Positions 10,916-23,941 of a stretch of 64,000 nt of DNA are shown here, in pieces. The notes beneath the pieces are model-generated. The model made no database searches, was not told the origin of the DNA, and saw only the letters and a list, made by a program, of their open reading frames with translations. Each line of letters starts with the position of its first letter. Position 1 is the stretch's first letter. The stretch comes from Cololabis saira (lineage: Eukaryota; Chordata; Actinopteri; Beloniformes; Belonidae), in NCBI RefSeq assembly GCF_033807715.1, contig NC_084592.1:22949501-23013500 (forward strand). The letters are read 5' to 3'. A program made the translations under genes and the position numbers.

Positions 10916-11322
10916 TTTCCTTTTTCAAAACATTCCTTACTCAATATACAACAGTGGACAAAAACAAACCAACAAACACATATAAAAACAAGCAAAAAAA
11001 CCCAACACAAACACAAACTGTGGCATACAACATACAATGATGCACTATAATCAGCAGTAGTGACCAAGACTGAAAGAAATAGGAGATAAGATAGTATACA
11101 GTACACTGTCAACTTATGGGTCTAGTAACCTGCCTTTAGATTCCACTAAATTGTACAATTCGTGCAGAAAAGTAGTTTCCCTGCTGAAGGGAGTGTCTCA
11201 ATCTAATGTGTTGAGAGTGAGAGAAATGGTTTACTTTCAAGTAAATATCTTGTTTATTCAACAATTTGAAACTCAACCTCTCATACGGTTTTAGTCATTT
11301 CGTCCCACCATTCTTTAAATGG

Positions 11323-11323
<1 letters not shown>
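10916..11323. other. Non-coding stretch between LINE and (AT)n
   Basis: An A/C-rich block with repeated AAACCAACAAACACA-type words lies at 10960-11020. I see no gene. Confidence 0.45.

Positions 11324-11379
<56 letters not shown>
11324..11379. repeat. (AT)n microsatellite
   Basis: About 28 uninterrupted AT units lie about 50 bp upstream of the Tc1 element. Confidence 0.95.
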
Positions 11380-11386
<7 letters not shown>

Positions 11387-11430
11387 TTGAGGAAAGTGCA
11401 TGTACAAGAAAAAGGAAAAAACTAAATATA

Positions 11431-12697
<1,267 letters not shown>

Positions 12698-12732
12698 TAT
12701 ATATATATTTTTAGATAACAATACATGAATTA

Positions 12733-13944
<1,212 letters not shown>

Positions 13945-13949
13945 GAGAC

Positions 13950-14370
13950 AATCATGGCGGTACAGATGAGAGGATAGTAGTTAAAATCAGATCACTCAAA
14001 TGAACGACGATCATACAGTACAGCTGTATCTCATGGTCCAGAATGTATGATATTATATTAATCTTTTATACCATATTATATTACATGTTGTTATATCATA
14101 TTAGCGTACCCAGTAATATAGCATATTGTATTATTATATTGTATGTTGCTTCATTTCATATATTTTTGACTGTATTATATTGTAAAATTATATATCATAG
14201 TGATTGCATTATTATATAATTTAATTTATAACACTAATATACAATTCCTCACACACACACTCCTTCCAAATTTTTCTTTTTTTTCCGTTATGTTTTTGTT
14301 TTAAAGTTTGTTATGTCTGTTATTCAAATATATTAATACATTCATTAATATGCTATACTGTATTTTGTAT
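13950..14370. other. Very AT-rich non-coding stretch
   Basis: Imperfect TATTATATTGTA-like words recur throughout. No gene is seen. Confidence 0.5.
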
Positions 14371-14395
14371 TGTGTGTGTGTGTGTGTGTGTGTGC

Positions 14396-14456
<61 letters not shown>

Positions 14457-14472
14457 CATACATACATACATA
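14371..14472. repeat. Compound (TG)n(AT)n(CATA)n microsatellite
   Basis: A (TG)12 tract at 14371-14394 is followed by (AT)n to 14451 and a short CATA array to about 14472. Confidence 0.95.
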
Positions 14473-14514
14473 TATATGTGTGTATACCTGAAGTGTGACT
14501 ACCTACAGAACGTA

Positions 14515-14830
14515 TTTTAGCATGAAAGCTTGCATATTTAACGTATATCAAGCATCCTGTATCATAGCTACATGTCTGCCGTTTGTAACAAAGCAAACCG
14601 CGTGAAAATCGGTTGAAAATTGAGCAAGTTATAGTTATTTTACTTATGCAGACACCTCCTTCCACAATAGAAGTGAACGCACTAGAGTGAAAGTGATACC
14701 GATCCAAGGTGGCGGCCACGCCCGACGTTCTCAGGCAGTCAATGCGGCGCCTCGACCAAGATGGCGGCCGCGCTGAACATCAGCCCCTCCCCCCGCGGGA
14801 GCTGCGCGCGCAAACCAACCATAACATTTG
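14515..14830 (+). repeat. Repeat fragment related to the 1233-bp unit (forward)
   Basis: The order GCATCCTGTATCATAGCTAC, TCTGCCGTTTGTAACAAAGC, GTGAAAATCGG, then AAGGTGGCGGC and AAGATGGCGGC with GGGAGCTGCGCGCGC matches the start of the 17672-18904 unit, with clear divergence. The two GGCGGC words match the YY1 consensus. It ends in AT-rich DNA. The class is unknown. Confidence 0.6.
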
Positions 14831-15049
14831 TAAATACATATAATATAAACTCCTAAGTATGTGTTCATGTGAGTGTGTATATATAAATATATTGAAGTGT
14901 CAGTGTTTTTTTTTTCTTGGTCTACTGATCATTGAATATAAACTCCTAAGTATATATTTACAAATATTATGGAAGACAACACAATAAGCAGGCTATTAAT
15001 TAATGACATCAATAACCATTTACCCGATTTTTGTTATCTGTGACTGTGA

Positions 15050-15290
15050 TTGTGGGAAAGTATGACGAGGGGGGGCTTTTCACGGCAGGGGGGCTGAATC
15101 CGGCACAACACCGGTCCCCCGGAGCCCCCGGGTTCGGACCCCCGGGTTTGGACCTCCGGGTTCGGACCTCCGGGTTCGGACCCCCGGGTTCGGACCTCCG
15201 AGCCCGGAGTTCCTCGACGGTCCGGTCCGTATGCGGCTCCGGAGCTAAGCTAAATACTTAGCCCATGCAAAGATCATATAAATATAAATC
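15050..15290 (-). repeat. GC-rich module with 15-bp tandem units (reverse)
   Basis: Five to six imperfect 15-bp units based on CCGGGTTCGGACCTC lie at about 15120-15195. Beyond them, the reverse complement reads ATCTTTGCATGGGCTAAGTA and TTAGCTTAGCTCCGGAGC. The same module in forward orientation is inside the TTAA element at 34890-35035. CpG density is high against an AT-rich background. Confidence 0.65.
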
Positions 15291-15291
15291 A

Positions 15292-15595
15292 TAGACATAT
15301 ATAAAGGCTAGATGACTCGTCCGCGCTGCTGCCAATGGAGAGCGACGTCGCCACACGGCGGCCATCTTGCCACAGGAGAACTCGCTCAGAATAACATTGT
15401 GTTCAATGTAGCATGTACTGCTTAAACAACCTTAACTTGCTCAATTCTCAACAGATTTTCAAACAGTTTGGTTTGTCATGAACGTCAGAGATGTAGTTAT
15501 GACACTGCATACTTGTGAATAATTATAAACATTGAAAAACGTACTTTTATATGAAAATAACCATAAACAGATAGCCATGACATGGTTTTCATATT
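15292..15595 (-). repeat. Repeat fragment (reverse), partner of 16330-16612
   Basis: The reverse complement contains CAAACTGTTTGAAAATCTG, AATTGAGCAAGTTA, GTGGCAAGATGGCCGCC and GAGTCATCTAGCCTTTATAT. The same order appears forward at 16330-16612. The outer 118 bp (15477-15595) recurs in the same orientation at 16977-17085. Confidence 0.6.
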
Positions 15596-15654
15596 TAATC
15601 AATATTTCTATAGTATTCTTAGTAATATTTATAGTTACATTATAACATATATAT

Positions 15655-15690
15655 ATTATTACCATATATATATATATATATATATACATA
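15655..15690. repeat. Short (AT)n tract
   Basis: A short AT dinucleotide run lies within AT-rich DNA. Confidence 0.85.
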
Positions 15691-15780
15691 TTATTACCAT
15701 ATAACATGTATTCATATGACATAACATATTAATATATTATTACATTATGATGTATTTACGTCATGACATTACATTACATA

Positions 15781-15787
<7 letters not shown>

Positions 15788-15860
<73 letters not shown>

Positions 15861-15862
15861 CA
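15788..15862. repeat. (AT)n microsatellite
   Basis: About 35 AT units with a single interruption lie near 15845. Confidence 0.95.
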
Positions 15863-16329
15863 CACCTCTATCCATTAAGTGTAATGAGATTTTTTTACTA
15901 AAATGAGACATTTTAACTAGAAATAAGACAAATATTCTTGTTAAGATTTAGTTTTTGCAGTGATCCATTTTACTTATCCTGTGAAGGACAGAGTCATATT
16001 GATAAGTTCAGAAAAGTGTTTTTTATTGTTGTGTTTTGATGTATTTGCTGTAAGCCCAGTGGATATTTAAAGCTTACAGAAGGCTGCATTTAACTGCTGC
16101 TATGTCATTCCTGCAGTATTTCTGCAGGTGTTTTGGTCACTGCTATTATTTGTAATATATTATATTATTTGTAATCAGCACAAATTATCTGTCCCCATAT
16201 GATAAAATCCACCATCCCCCCTGATTTTTTTTTTTTACAACTTGAGTACTGGTGGTCACCCTTGATAACTTGGGCAGGTAACGTTAACGTTAGTTAGTGG
16301 TGATACACAACTATTGTATATGCTGCATG

Positions 16330-16612
16330 ATTAGGTCGTTTTTCGCAACGAAGAGATACAATTTCAACATGTCCAAGCATCCCGAATCATACCCACGTTA
16401 ATGACGTTTATGATGAACCAATCCGTTTGTAAATCCGTCAAGATTTCAGCAAGTTATGAGTATTTTTGTCTGTACAGACCACTCACCCTCCAACAGCAAC
16501 AACTATAGCGCACGCATGCGCACCAGAGAGTCTCCTGTGGCAAGATGGCCGCGGGTGAACGACGCTGGAGACTCCGCCGTGAGTCATCTAGCCTTTATAT
16601 ATGTCTATGATA
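16330..16612 (+). repeat. Repeat fragment (forward), partner of 15292-15595
   Basis: It shares CCTGTGGCAAGATGGCCGC and GAGTCATCTAGCCTTTATAT with the inverted copy and carries one YY1-like word at 16542-16552. It directly abuts the reverse promoter-like module at 16635-16822. Confidence 0.6.
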
Positions 16613-16634
16613 TAAATGACATAAAAAAAAACCT

Positions 16635-16822
16635 GAACTTACCGCTGACTCCTGTCAGTTACCGGGTCCGTGCTGTGGGATCTGATCCTTTTATAAGGGT
16701 AAATGTCCATGCAAAACCTCATCTTAACTCTCCCTCACTGTTCAGCAGCCACGGCTGCTAAACACTGGCTGCAGCTGGAGCGGACTGAGCTGGTGGTGGG
16801 CGTGGTTTCAGCAGCGGAGGAG
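16635..16822 (-). promoter_or_regulatory. Promoter-like module of a TTAA element (reverse copy)
   Basis: On the minus strand this reads CCTCCGCTGCTGAAACCACG, then a consensus TATA word (TATAAAAGG, 16687-16695), then CCACAGCACGGACCC, and GAGTCAGCG followed by GTAAGTTC, a strong splice-donor match (near 16638-16650). The same order occurs at 34687-34876 inside a complete TTAA element, where the TATA word is CATAAAAGG. The arrangement suggests a core promoter, a very short non-coding first exon and its donor. No transcript evidence is available from sequence. Confidence 0.5.
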
Positions 16823-16976
16823 ACCGATGGGTGGTTTGCATTTTGGTGACGTAAAGAAAATGCACAAATCTAAACGGCCTCACAGAAACCACATGACACG
16901 GGGGGACTCTGTAAGGGTGGGGGCGAGCAGACACTGCAGATTTTCATGGGATTTCATCTTTCCTGTGTTGGCAGGG

Positions 16977-17085
16977 TGAACGTCAGAGATGTAGTTATAA
17001 CACTGCATACTTATGAATAATTATAAACATTGAAAAACGTACTTTTATATGAAAATAACCAGAAAACAGATAGCTATAACATGGT
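16977..17085 (+). repeat. Direct repeat of 15477-15595
   Basis: GAACGTCAGAGATGTAGTTA through AAACGTACTTTTATATGAAA matches the earlier copy at well over 90% by eye. Part of it is the reverse complement of the CATAACTACATCTCTGCCG word in the 1233-bp unit. Confidence 0.7.
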
Positions 17086-17498
17086 ATTTATATACTGCTT
17101 TAATGAACATTATTTTTATAGCCTATAAGCTATAAATATTATTTTTCTATTTTAATAAAATTAAATGTTTTTCTCTTATTTCAATTAAAACAAATAGGAA
17201 TATTATCGGTTTTAATGACAATTATTGTACATCACAGCTAATTGTAAAATACATTGATTCAATTCGATTATATACAGGAATTACAGGCTATGATAATAAT
17301 AGAAAAGAAAGAAAAATGACTCAAACAAAAAAAAAACCAGTGAGTGAGACAGGCAAGACAGCGACAACCAATGCAAGTGGGATGTCAACAGTGTATACAT
17401 ATTTCAAAACACAGACAACAACTTCTGAGCAAGTGGTTTGTTGAGCAGATATTGGAATTAATCTCAGATATTTGCATGAGGTCACTCTCACTCTCAAC
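17086..17498. other. AT-rich non-coding stretch
   Basis: No gene or clear repeat is recognised. Confidence 0.4.
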
Positions 17499-17509
17499 TA
17501 AATAAATAA

Positions 17510-17574
<65 letters not shown>
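17499..17574. repeat. (AATA)n/(AT)n microsatellite
   Basis: Four AAAT units lead into about 30 AT units. Confidence 0.95.
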
Positions 17575-17578
<4 letters not shown>

Positions 17579-17671
17579 CAACAACACACCCCTCTCCTCT
17601 TGAAATAAATTCAAATAAACAATCAAACGTATTTCCTTATACAATTTATACAAAAAACATATGTCTTTGTA

Positions 17672-18904
17672 AAAGAGCATAATACAAAGTCTTTCAGAAT
17701 AAATGTACGTATTTTTAACGTGTGACAGCATCCTGTATCATAACTACATCTCTGCCGTTTGTAACAAACCAAACTGTGTGAAAATCGGGTAAAAAGTCTG
17801 GGAGTTATGGATGATTGCAGTCCATAGAAACTATGCACTAAGCAAATGATGCCCTGTCCAAGATGGCGGGCGCATCGATCGGCACCCTCCCCAAGATGGC
17901 GGCCGCGCTGAAGATCAGCCCCCCCCCCTTCCCCCTGCGGGAGCTCAGCCCCTCCCCTCTCCTCTCTCAGGATCTGACTGAGACACAGCCTGATCACACA
18001 AAAATATTCATTAAAAATCCAGAATTACACATACCTTTATAGAAATCAAATGATATTTTCTCATTATAGTAAACAACATATCTATGAAGTCGGATGTCAA
18101 TTTTGACATTTTGTGACAAAGACATAGCTTTTTATGTTATTAGTTCATTTTTTTAATTTTTAGAGTGACGGAGTTCTTCAAAAACAATATGTTCCAGTGT
18201 ATGATTTTTTAGTCCTGTTGTAAGCTATCTGAAACTGCCATTTAATTTTCCTTACACAAAATCTCTGATTTTTAATTAATATTTTACCAGAAATACAGAG
18301 TGACATAAAAATGCCAATTCCTTTCAAATTACGGCCAAAATACGCGACACGGTCAACAAGGAACCTACTGACAATCATATGTATCGATTGGATTAAGATT
18401 GGATGAACGAAACAGCCATTACAGCACATAATTTGATGAAAAATGTATACCTGACCAAAAGGTGGCGCTATGGAGTTCATCCAAGATTGTCATATCCACT
18501 TGTTCAGAATGGAAGCCTGATTACATGAATTGATTTTGGGTTGATTCTGACCAATTATGTTTAAGTTACAACAACTTTTATGTTCATGGCGAGACACCGA
18601 AATTTGACAACCTCTGACAGCGACGCCCTTTGATAAGAACTTACAGTTTTCTCTGTCAGTCATCGTCAATGTCTTACCTATTATCTGACCAACTTTGAGA
18701 TCAATAAACTGATCTCGCTTGGAGCACAGATGCATACTACAAGACATGACAATTCCTGGTGCCAACAGGTGGCGCTACAACCGATCCTGAATATTCCACC
18801 ATAGATGTCTTCAGGCTCAGTCTACAATCATGCACATACGTTTTCGGCCACATCAAATCATGTATTGCTGAATTACAGCCAATTGATGTTTGATGGCGAA
18901 GCTT
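17672..18904 (+). repeat. 1233-bp tandem unit, copy 1
   Basis: It begins AAAGAGCATAATACAAAGTC and ends GGCGAAGCTT. It agrees with 18905-20137 at every line I compared, including a run of ten C at the same offset. It contains two YY1-like words (17860-17870 and 17893-17903) and two GGTGGCGCTA words. Confidence 0.9.
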
Positions 18905-20137
18905 AAAGAGCATAATACAAAGTCTTTCAGAATAAATGTACGTATTTTTAACGTGTGACAGCATCCTGTATCATAACTACATCTCTGCCGTTTGTAACAA
19001 ACCAAACTGTGTGAAAATCGGGTAAAAAGTCTGGGAGTTATGGATGATTGCAGTCCATAGAAACTATGCACTAAGCAAATGATGCCCTGTCCAAGATGGC
19101 GGGCGCATCGATCGGCACCCTCCCCAAGATGGCGGCCGCGCTGAAGATCAGCCCCCCCCCCTTCCCCCTGCGGGAGCTCAGCCCCTCCCCTCTCCTCTCT
19201 CAGGATCTGACTGAGACACAGCCTGATCACACAAAAATATTCATTAAAAATCCAGAATTACACATACCTTTATAGAAATCAAATGATATTTTCTCATTAT
19301 AGTAAACAACATATCTATGAAGTCGGATGTCAATTTTGACATTTTGTGACAAAGACATAGCTTTTTATGTTATTAGTTCATTTTTTTAATTTTTAGAGTG
19401 ACGGAGTTCTTCAAAAACAATATGTTCCAGTGTATGATTTTTTAGTCCTGTTGTAAGCTATCTGAAACTGCCATTTAATTTTCCTTACACAAAATCTCTG
19501 ATTTTTAATTAATATTTTACCAGAAATACAGAGTGACATAAAAATGCCAATTCCTTTCAAATTACGGCCAAAATACGCGACACGGTCAACAAGGAACCTA
19601 CTGACAATCATATGTATCGATTGGATTAAGATTGGATGAACGAAACAGCCATTACAGCACATAATTTGATGAAAAATGTATACCTGACCAAAAGGTGGCG
19701 CTATGGAGTTCATCCAAGATTGTCATATCCACTTGTTCAGAATGGAAGCCTGATTACATGAATTGATTTTGGGTTGATTCTGACCAATTATGTTTAAGTT
19801 ACAACAACTTTTATGTTCATGGCGAGACACCGAAATTTGACAACCTCTGACAGCGACGCCCTTTGATAAGAACTTACAGTTTTCTCTGTCAGTCATCGTC
19901 AATGTCTTACCTATTATCTGACCAACTTTGAGATCAATAAACTGATCTCGCTTGGAGCACAGATGCATACTACAAGACATGACAATTCCTGGTGCCAACA
20001 GGTGGCGCTACAACCGATCCTGAATATTCCACCATAGATGTCTTCAGGCTCAGTCTACAATCATGCACATACGTTTTCGGCCACATCAAATCATGTATTG
20101 CTGAATTACAGCCAATTGATGTTTGATGGCGAAGCTT
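18905..20137 (+). repeat. 1233-bp tandem unit, copy 2
   Basis: This is the exact tandem copy of 17672-18904. Both copies end in TTAAA at the junction (a few bases of microhomology) and sequence identity stops at 20140. YY1-like words repeat at 19093-19103 and 19126-19136. Confidence 0.9.
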
Positions 20138-20621
20138 AAAAATGACCTCAAACTTCGCCGGATCACTACGGTCAAGCCCTCTGGCAGAAACTTAAAAGCT
20201 TCGCAATTTAGCGTCGGCCATGTGTCTAGATTATACAAACCAAGTTGTGAGCCAATCGGATAAAATCTCTAGGAGGAGTTCGTTAAAGTACGAGGACTAG
20301 AAATGATCAGAATTCATAAAAAATTACATTTTCTGTTCAAAATGCCGGACTTCCTGTGTAACTTAGAGCATGGGTCCAAGAGACTTTTTTGTAGGGCTTT
20401 GTCAGATATAATAGACACATAAAGGACATTGCTGTAGGTCAAACCATATTGTGGGGCTCGTCAAAAAACATAAAATAGGTGGCGCTATAGAGCCCATTCT
20501 TGTGGACCCATGCCTGTCGCCCATAAAATACGTAATTTTACGCGACTCTGGAAGCGTGTGCAAAATTTGCTGAGTTTTCGAGCATTTTAAGGCCTCCAAA
20601 AAGGCAATTTATTTACGGCGA

Positions 20622-20645
20622 GAATAATAATAATAATAATAATAA
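20622..20645. repeat. (AAT)n tract
   Basis: A short trinucleotide run separates the element body from its hairpin tail. Confidence 0.85.
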
Positions 20646-20744
20646 ACATCACAGATACAATAGGGTCCTCGCACTTTCAGTGCTCGGGCCCTAATAAACA
20701 TCACAGATACAATAGGGTCCTCGCACTTTCAGTGCTCGGGCCCT
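20641..20744 (+). repeat. 52-bp tail duplicated in tandem
   Basis: The two exact 52-bp units (20641-20692 and 20693-20744) each contain ACATCACAGATACAATAGGG and the terminal hairpin, and each ends GGGCCCT followed by AATAA. Confidence 0.92.
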
Positions 20745-20749
20745 AATAA

Positions 20750-21990
20750 GGAAAAGGAAGAACAAAAAATATATATTTCTGCTTTATTTTTAATTATGTC
20801 AGTTTTGGACCTTCCATATGGCAGTAGCCTGGTTCTACAAAATAAATCTGAGTCATTTTTATATTATGACATTTATTTTCATGTTGGACACCAAAACAAA
20901 AACACACAAAACAACATCCTTTTACAACTTTTCAGACATGATTAAATCAATCACTCCGTCAACTAACAAGTTTATCTAGGAATGTTGTCAGTATCTGTTT
21001 TATGAGCAGACCCAGAGCCATAAAGGGCCCTCAAGAAGGTGGGAGAGGAAACTCCAGTCTTATACCTTTATATTGACGGATAACTGATCCACAAGTTTCT
21101 TCGTCAATCTATACACAGTTTATCTTTGGTCCATTGGTCTTTGTGGAGAAGAGGAAAAGGTCAAAATTCATAATAATAGTGTGGAGTTCATAATATTTAG
21201 ATACATAGTAATTAGTGAGGAGATGATCAACAGTTGTCAAAGTAACTTAGTTTCAACTGCTGTTGTACGAGGTGCTCACATCAGAGGTTTTTGCCATTGA
21301 CCCCACCAGAGTGATCCACAAGTGCACTTGTTTATATGTGCCAGTTACACAGAAGTGCCGCTTGAATAGTTTATTTAGTTGATCAACTGCTCTTTCTACT
21401 CTATTTTGCCATTCAGAGAGAATTCCTTTTATAGCAGTAATGAAGACCACCTAACTGAGTTCATGCTGCTAGTAGAACAATAAGTTTCAGTGTTTGCCAC
21501 AAAACAGAGGCTGGCAGCCGACAAAGAGCAGGGGCTTTTATCATGTTAGTGGTAAAAAGACAGTCTTTGCAAGTACCAAATGTGCAATCTATTTATTCCA
21601 ACCTGCACCCAAAAGAAGCCTGCTCATTAAAGGCTGGAACTACATGAACTACAATGACCCCCTAACTGACTTTTCAGTGAAATAAATAATGAATAAAGAA
21701 TGAAACAGCCTCTCTTTGTCATGGCCTTGGTTTTCTGTTGGTCTTTGTTTCCCTGTGTTCTTTTTATTTTTACTCCTTTGGTTCCAGGGTTAATGTGTTT
21801 TGTTGATTTAATTTCTTTTTTTTTTTTTTACATTATTCTTTTTTTTCCTAATAATGTCCTTATGAAGTCTCTGGTCTTTGTTTGGTTTAATATTTGCCCT
21901 ATTTCCTGTTTTTGAAAGAGTTTTCCTTCTTTGTTAGTCCTGGTTTGGCTTACTTTGTTCCCGTATGTCTTAACTGTCAACACCTGTACC
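20750..21990. other. Non-coding stretch
   Basis: I see no gene. The T-rich part at 21690-21985 (TTTGTTTCCCTGTGTTC, GTCAACACCTGTACC) resembles a common fish repeat 3' region, but I cannot place it. Confidence 0.4.
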
Positions 21991-22123
21991 TTAAAGCAGC
22001 ACTATGTAACTTTTCCACCTTAATATAATATTCAGTCATTTTGATGGTACATCAACTTAAAACAGGTTTAATGACACCTATGTCATGGTCTGAGGGGGTC
22101 TGTATCGCCTTCACTGGCACTAT

Positions 22124-22308
22124 TGGTTGGTGGTGGTCGGAGGGGCCGTTTGGCGCGATATGGCAGCCACGCTTCCGTCAGTCTGCCCCAGGGCAGCTGT
22201 GGCTACAAACGTAGCTTATCACCACCAGTGAGGATGTGTATGAATGAATAATGATCTCTGTAAAGCACTCTGGGTGCCTTGTAGGGCGCTATATAAATCC
22301 AAGTCATT
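22124..22308 (+). mobile_element. SINE inserted in the TTAA element
   Basis: The 185-bp insert is bounded by a 5-bp direct repeat, ACTAT (22119-22123 and 22309-22313). The relative at 8404-8995 reads GGCACTATGTAAC without it, so the insertion site is confirmed within the window. The 3' end is TGTAAAGCACTCTGGGTGCC and GCGCTATATAAATCC, a tail shared by many fish SINE/LINE families. Confidence 0.85.
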
Positions 22309-22640
22309 ACTATGTAACTTTGAGGTGCATGGTAGGAACCCTTCCACACTAAAAAACTACAAATTTTTACGGCTTTGACTGCTTTGCGGCATACGTCACT
22401 TCCCCCTCCTTTCTGATTCGTAGTCGAGACGAAAGCTGGGCGGGGCGTGGAGCGCAGAGCTCAGGTTGGTGGCGAGCTAAACGCGGAGCTGTGAAGCAGC
22501 GAAAAAAACGAAGAAAATAAAAGTTTTATCGGAGGAGGCGAAAAAAGAAAGCGGGAGAGTAACAAGCTAAATGCCCGAACAAGAATAAACATTGGCCCGG
22601 CGTTCACTCGCTGGCGTGGTTTTGGTAATTCTAAAATTAA

Positions 22641-22895
22641 ATGGTAAATGGTAAATGGCTTACACTTATATAGCTTACACTATATTCCAAAGCGCTTTAC
22701 ACTGCAAACATTCACCCACACACACACACACATTCACACACCGGTTGTCGGCGGAGCTGCCATACACAACGGCGCTGGCCTGACAACCGGGAGCAATGTC
22801 TTGCCCAAGGACACTTTGGTGGACACAGGCGGAACTAGGGTTCGAACCACTGACCTTCAGGTTCATGGCCGAACGCTCTACCAACTGAGCCACCT
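22641..22895 (-). mobile_element. tRNA-derived SINE (reverse)
   Basis: On the minus strand the head carries an A box (TGGCTCAGTTGG, 22881-22892) and a B box (GGTTCGAACC, 22839-22848), spaced as in a tRNA gene, with GTAGAGCGTTCGGCCATG between them. The body reads AGTGTCCTTGGGCAAGACAT, and the tail reads AAAGCGCTTTGGAATATAG and (ACCATTT)n. It is a Pol III type SINE, not a functional tRNA gene. Confidence 0.8.
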
Positions 22896-23888
22896 TTCCC
22901 CAAATTACTGACAATATCAACAACAGACACATAGAATAATAATAGTGATCATAAAATTGTGTAATTCGCAACGAGGAAGCTTTATAAAATAATAATACAA
23001 TTGAATAGAATTACAGCACTAGAGGAAATAATGCAATGCAAAGAAAATGCATAGAACATTTCTAGTATTTTTCCTGAGAACTGTAAAATTGTGCAGGGCT
23101 GATCTGCAAAATATAAGGAATGGGCATTCAGTTATAAAGTAGTTTTTTTATTTTGTCGGTAGGTATGTTGGACTAGCGTATGAGTTTGTAGGGTGCATTA
23201 TCTTGCTGAAACAGGACAGGGGGGCGGGGGTGACTTCACTAATAAAACCAAGTTGAACTTAGTGATTTTCAACATCGTCATATTATATTGTTTAGCCAAA
23301 AATAGATACATTACCTCTTCGCTATCCATCTTGCAAACGACCGCTGAAAACAGAAAAGTAGTTTGGAAAGTCTGTCCCGTTCATTCACTATCAAAACAAA
23401 TGCACGCGACGGGGACAGGAGTTTTCCGGCAGTATGCGCTGGTGCTCATGGGAAATGTAGTGTTCTTTCTGGTAAAGCACTACCGCTTTTGTCCAAAGGA
23501 GCCGCCAAACTCAACAAAAGCTGAAAGTTACATTGTGCTGCTTTAATTTATTCTTCAGTGACCATAGCTACAGTGGGGAGAACAAGTATTTGATACACTG
23601 CCGATTTTGCAGGTTTTCCCACTTGCAAAGCATGTAGAAGTCTGTAATTTTTATCATAGGTACTCTTCAACTGTGAGTGACAGAATCTAAAAAAAAAAAA
23701 ATCCAGAAAATCACATTGTATGATTTTTAAGTAATTAATTTGCATTTTATTGCATGACATAAGTATTTGGTCACCTGTCAACCAGTAAGACTTCCGGCTC
23801 TCACAGACCTGTTAGTTCATCTTTAAGAAGCCCTCCTGTTCTCCACTCATTACCTGTATTAACTGCACCTGTTTGAACTCGTTACCTG

Positions 23889-23896
23889 TATAAAAG
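23889..23896 (+). promoter_or_regulatory. TATA-like box of the Tc1 transposase gene
   Basis: TATAAAAG lies 46 bp before the transposase ATG, in the unique region inside the left inverted repeat. The position fits a core promoter with a short 5' leader. Confidence 0.5.
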
Positions 23897-23941
23897 ACAC
23901 CTGTCCACACACTCAATCAAACAAACTCCAACCTCTCCACA

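Larger units (their letters stand above)
17600..20749 (+). mobile_element. Second hairpin-tailed element (diverged family)
   Basis: The right end carries the same terminal architecture as the AAGCTGC family: a hairpin finishing GGGCCCTAAT, here present twice. The distal part (20330-20630) aligns loosely with the first family through CGGACTTCCTGT, CCAAGAGACTTTTTT, GTCAAACCATATTGTGGGGC and GGTGGCGCTATAGAGCCC. The left boundary is unclear. The core is a 1233-bp unit present twice in tandem. ORFs of 91-125 codons are duplicated with it but match nothing I recognise, and I do not call them genes. Confidence 0.6.
21995..23542 (+). mobile_element. Complete TTAA-flanked DNA element with nested SINEs
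   Basis: The terminal inverted repeats are AGCAGCACTATGTAACTTT (21995-22013) and its reverse complement with one mismatch (23524-23542). Both ends are flanked by TTAA (21991-21994 and 23543-23546). TTAA duplications point to Kolobok or piggyBac groups. There is no transposase ORF, so the copy is non-autonomous. It contains a SINE at 22124-22308 and a tRNA-derived SINE at about 22641-22895; the truncated relative at 8404 lacks both. Confidence 0.85.

Noticed and set aside
18178..18765. 100- and 91-codon ORFs, each present twice
   Set aside because: They are duplicated only because the 1233-bp unit is. They have no known motif and sit in a non-coding repeat.
22839..22892. Possible tRNA gene (A and B boxes on the minus strand)
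   Set aside because: The boxes belong to a SINE with a long body and tail. A proper acceptor stem is not present.
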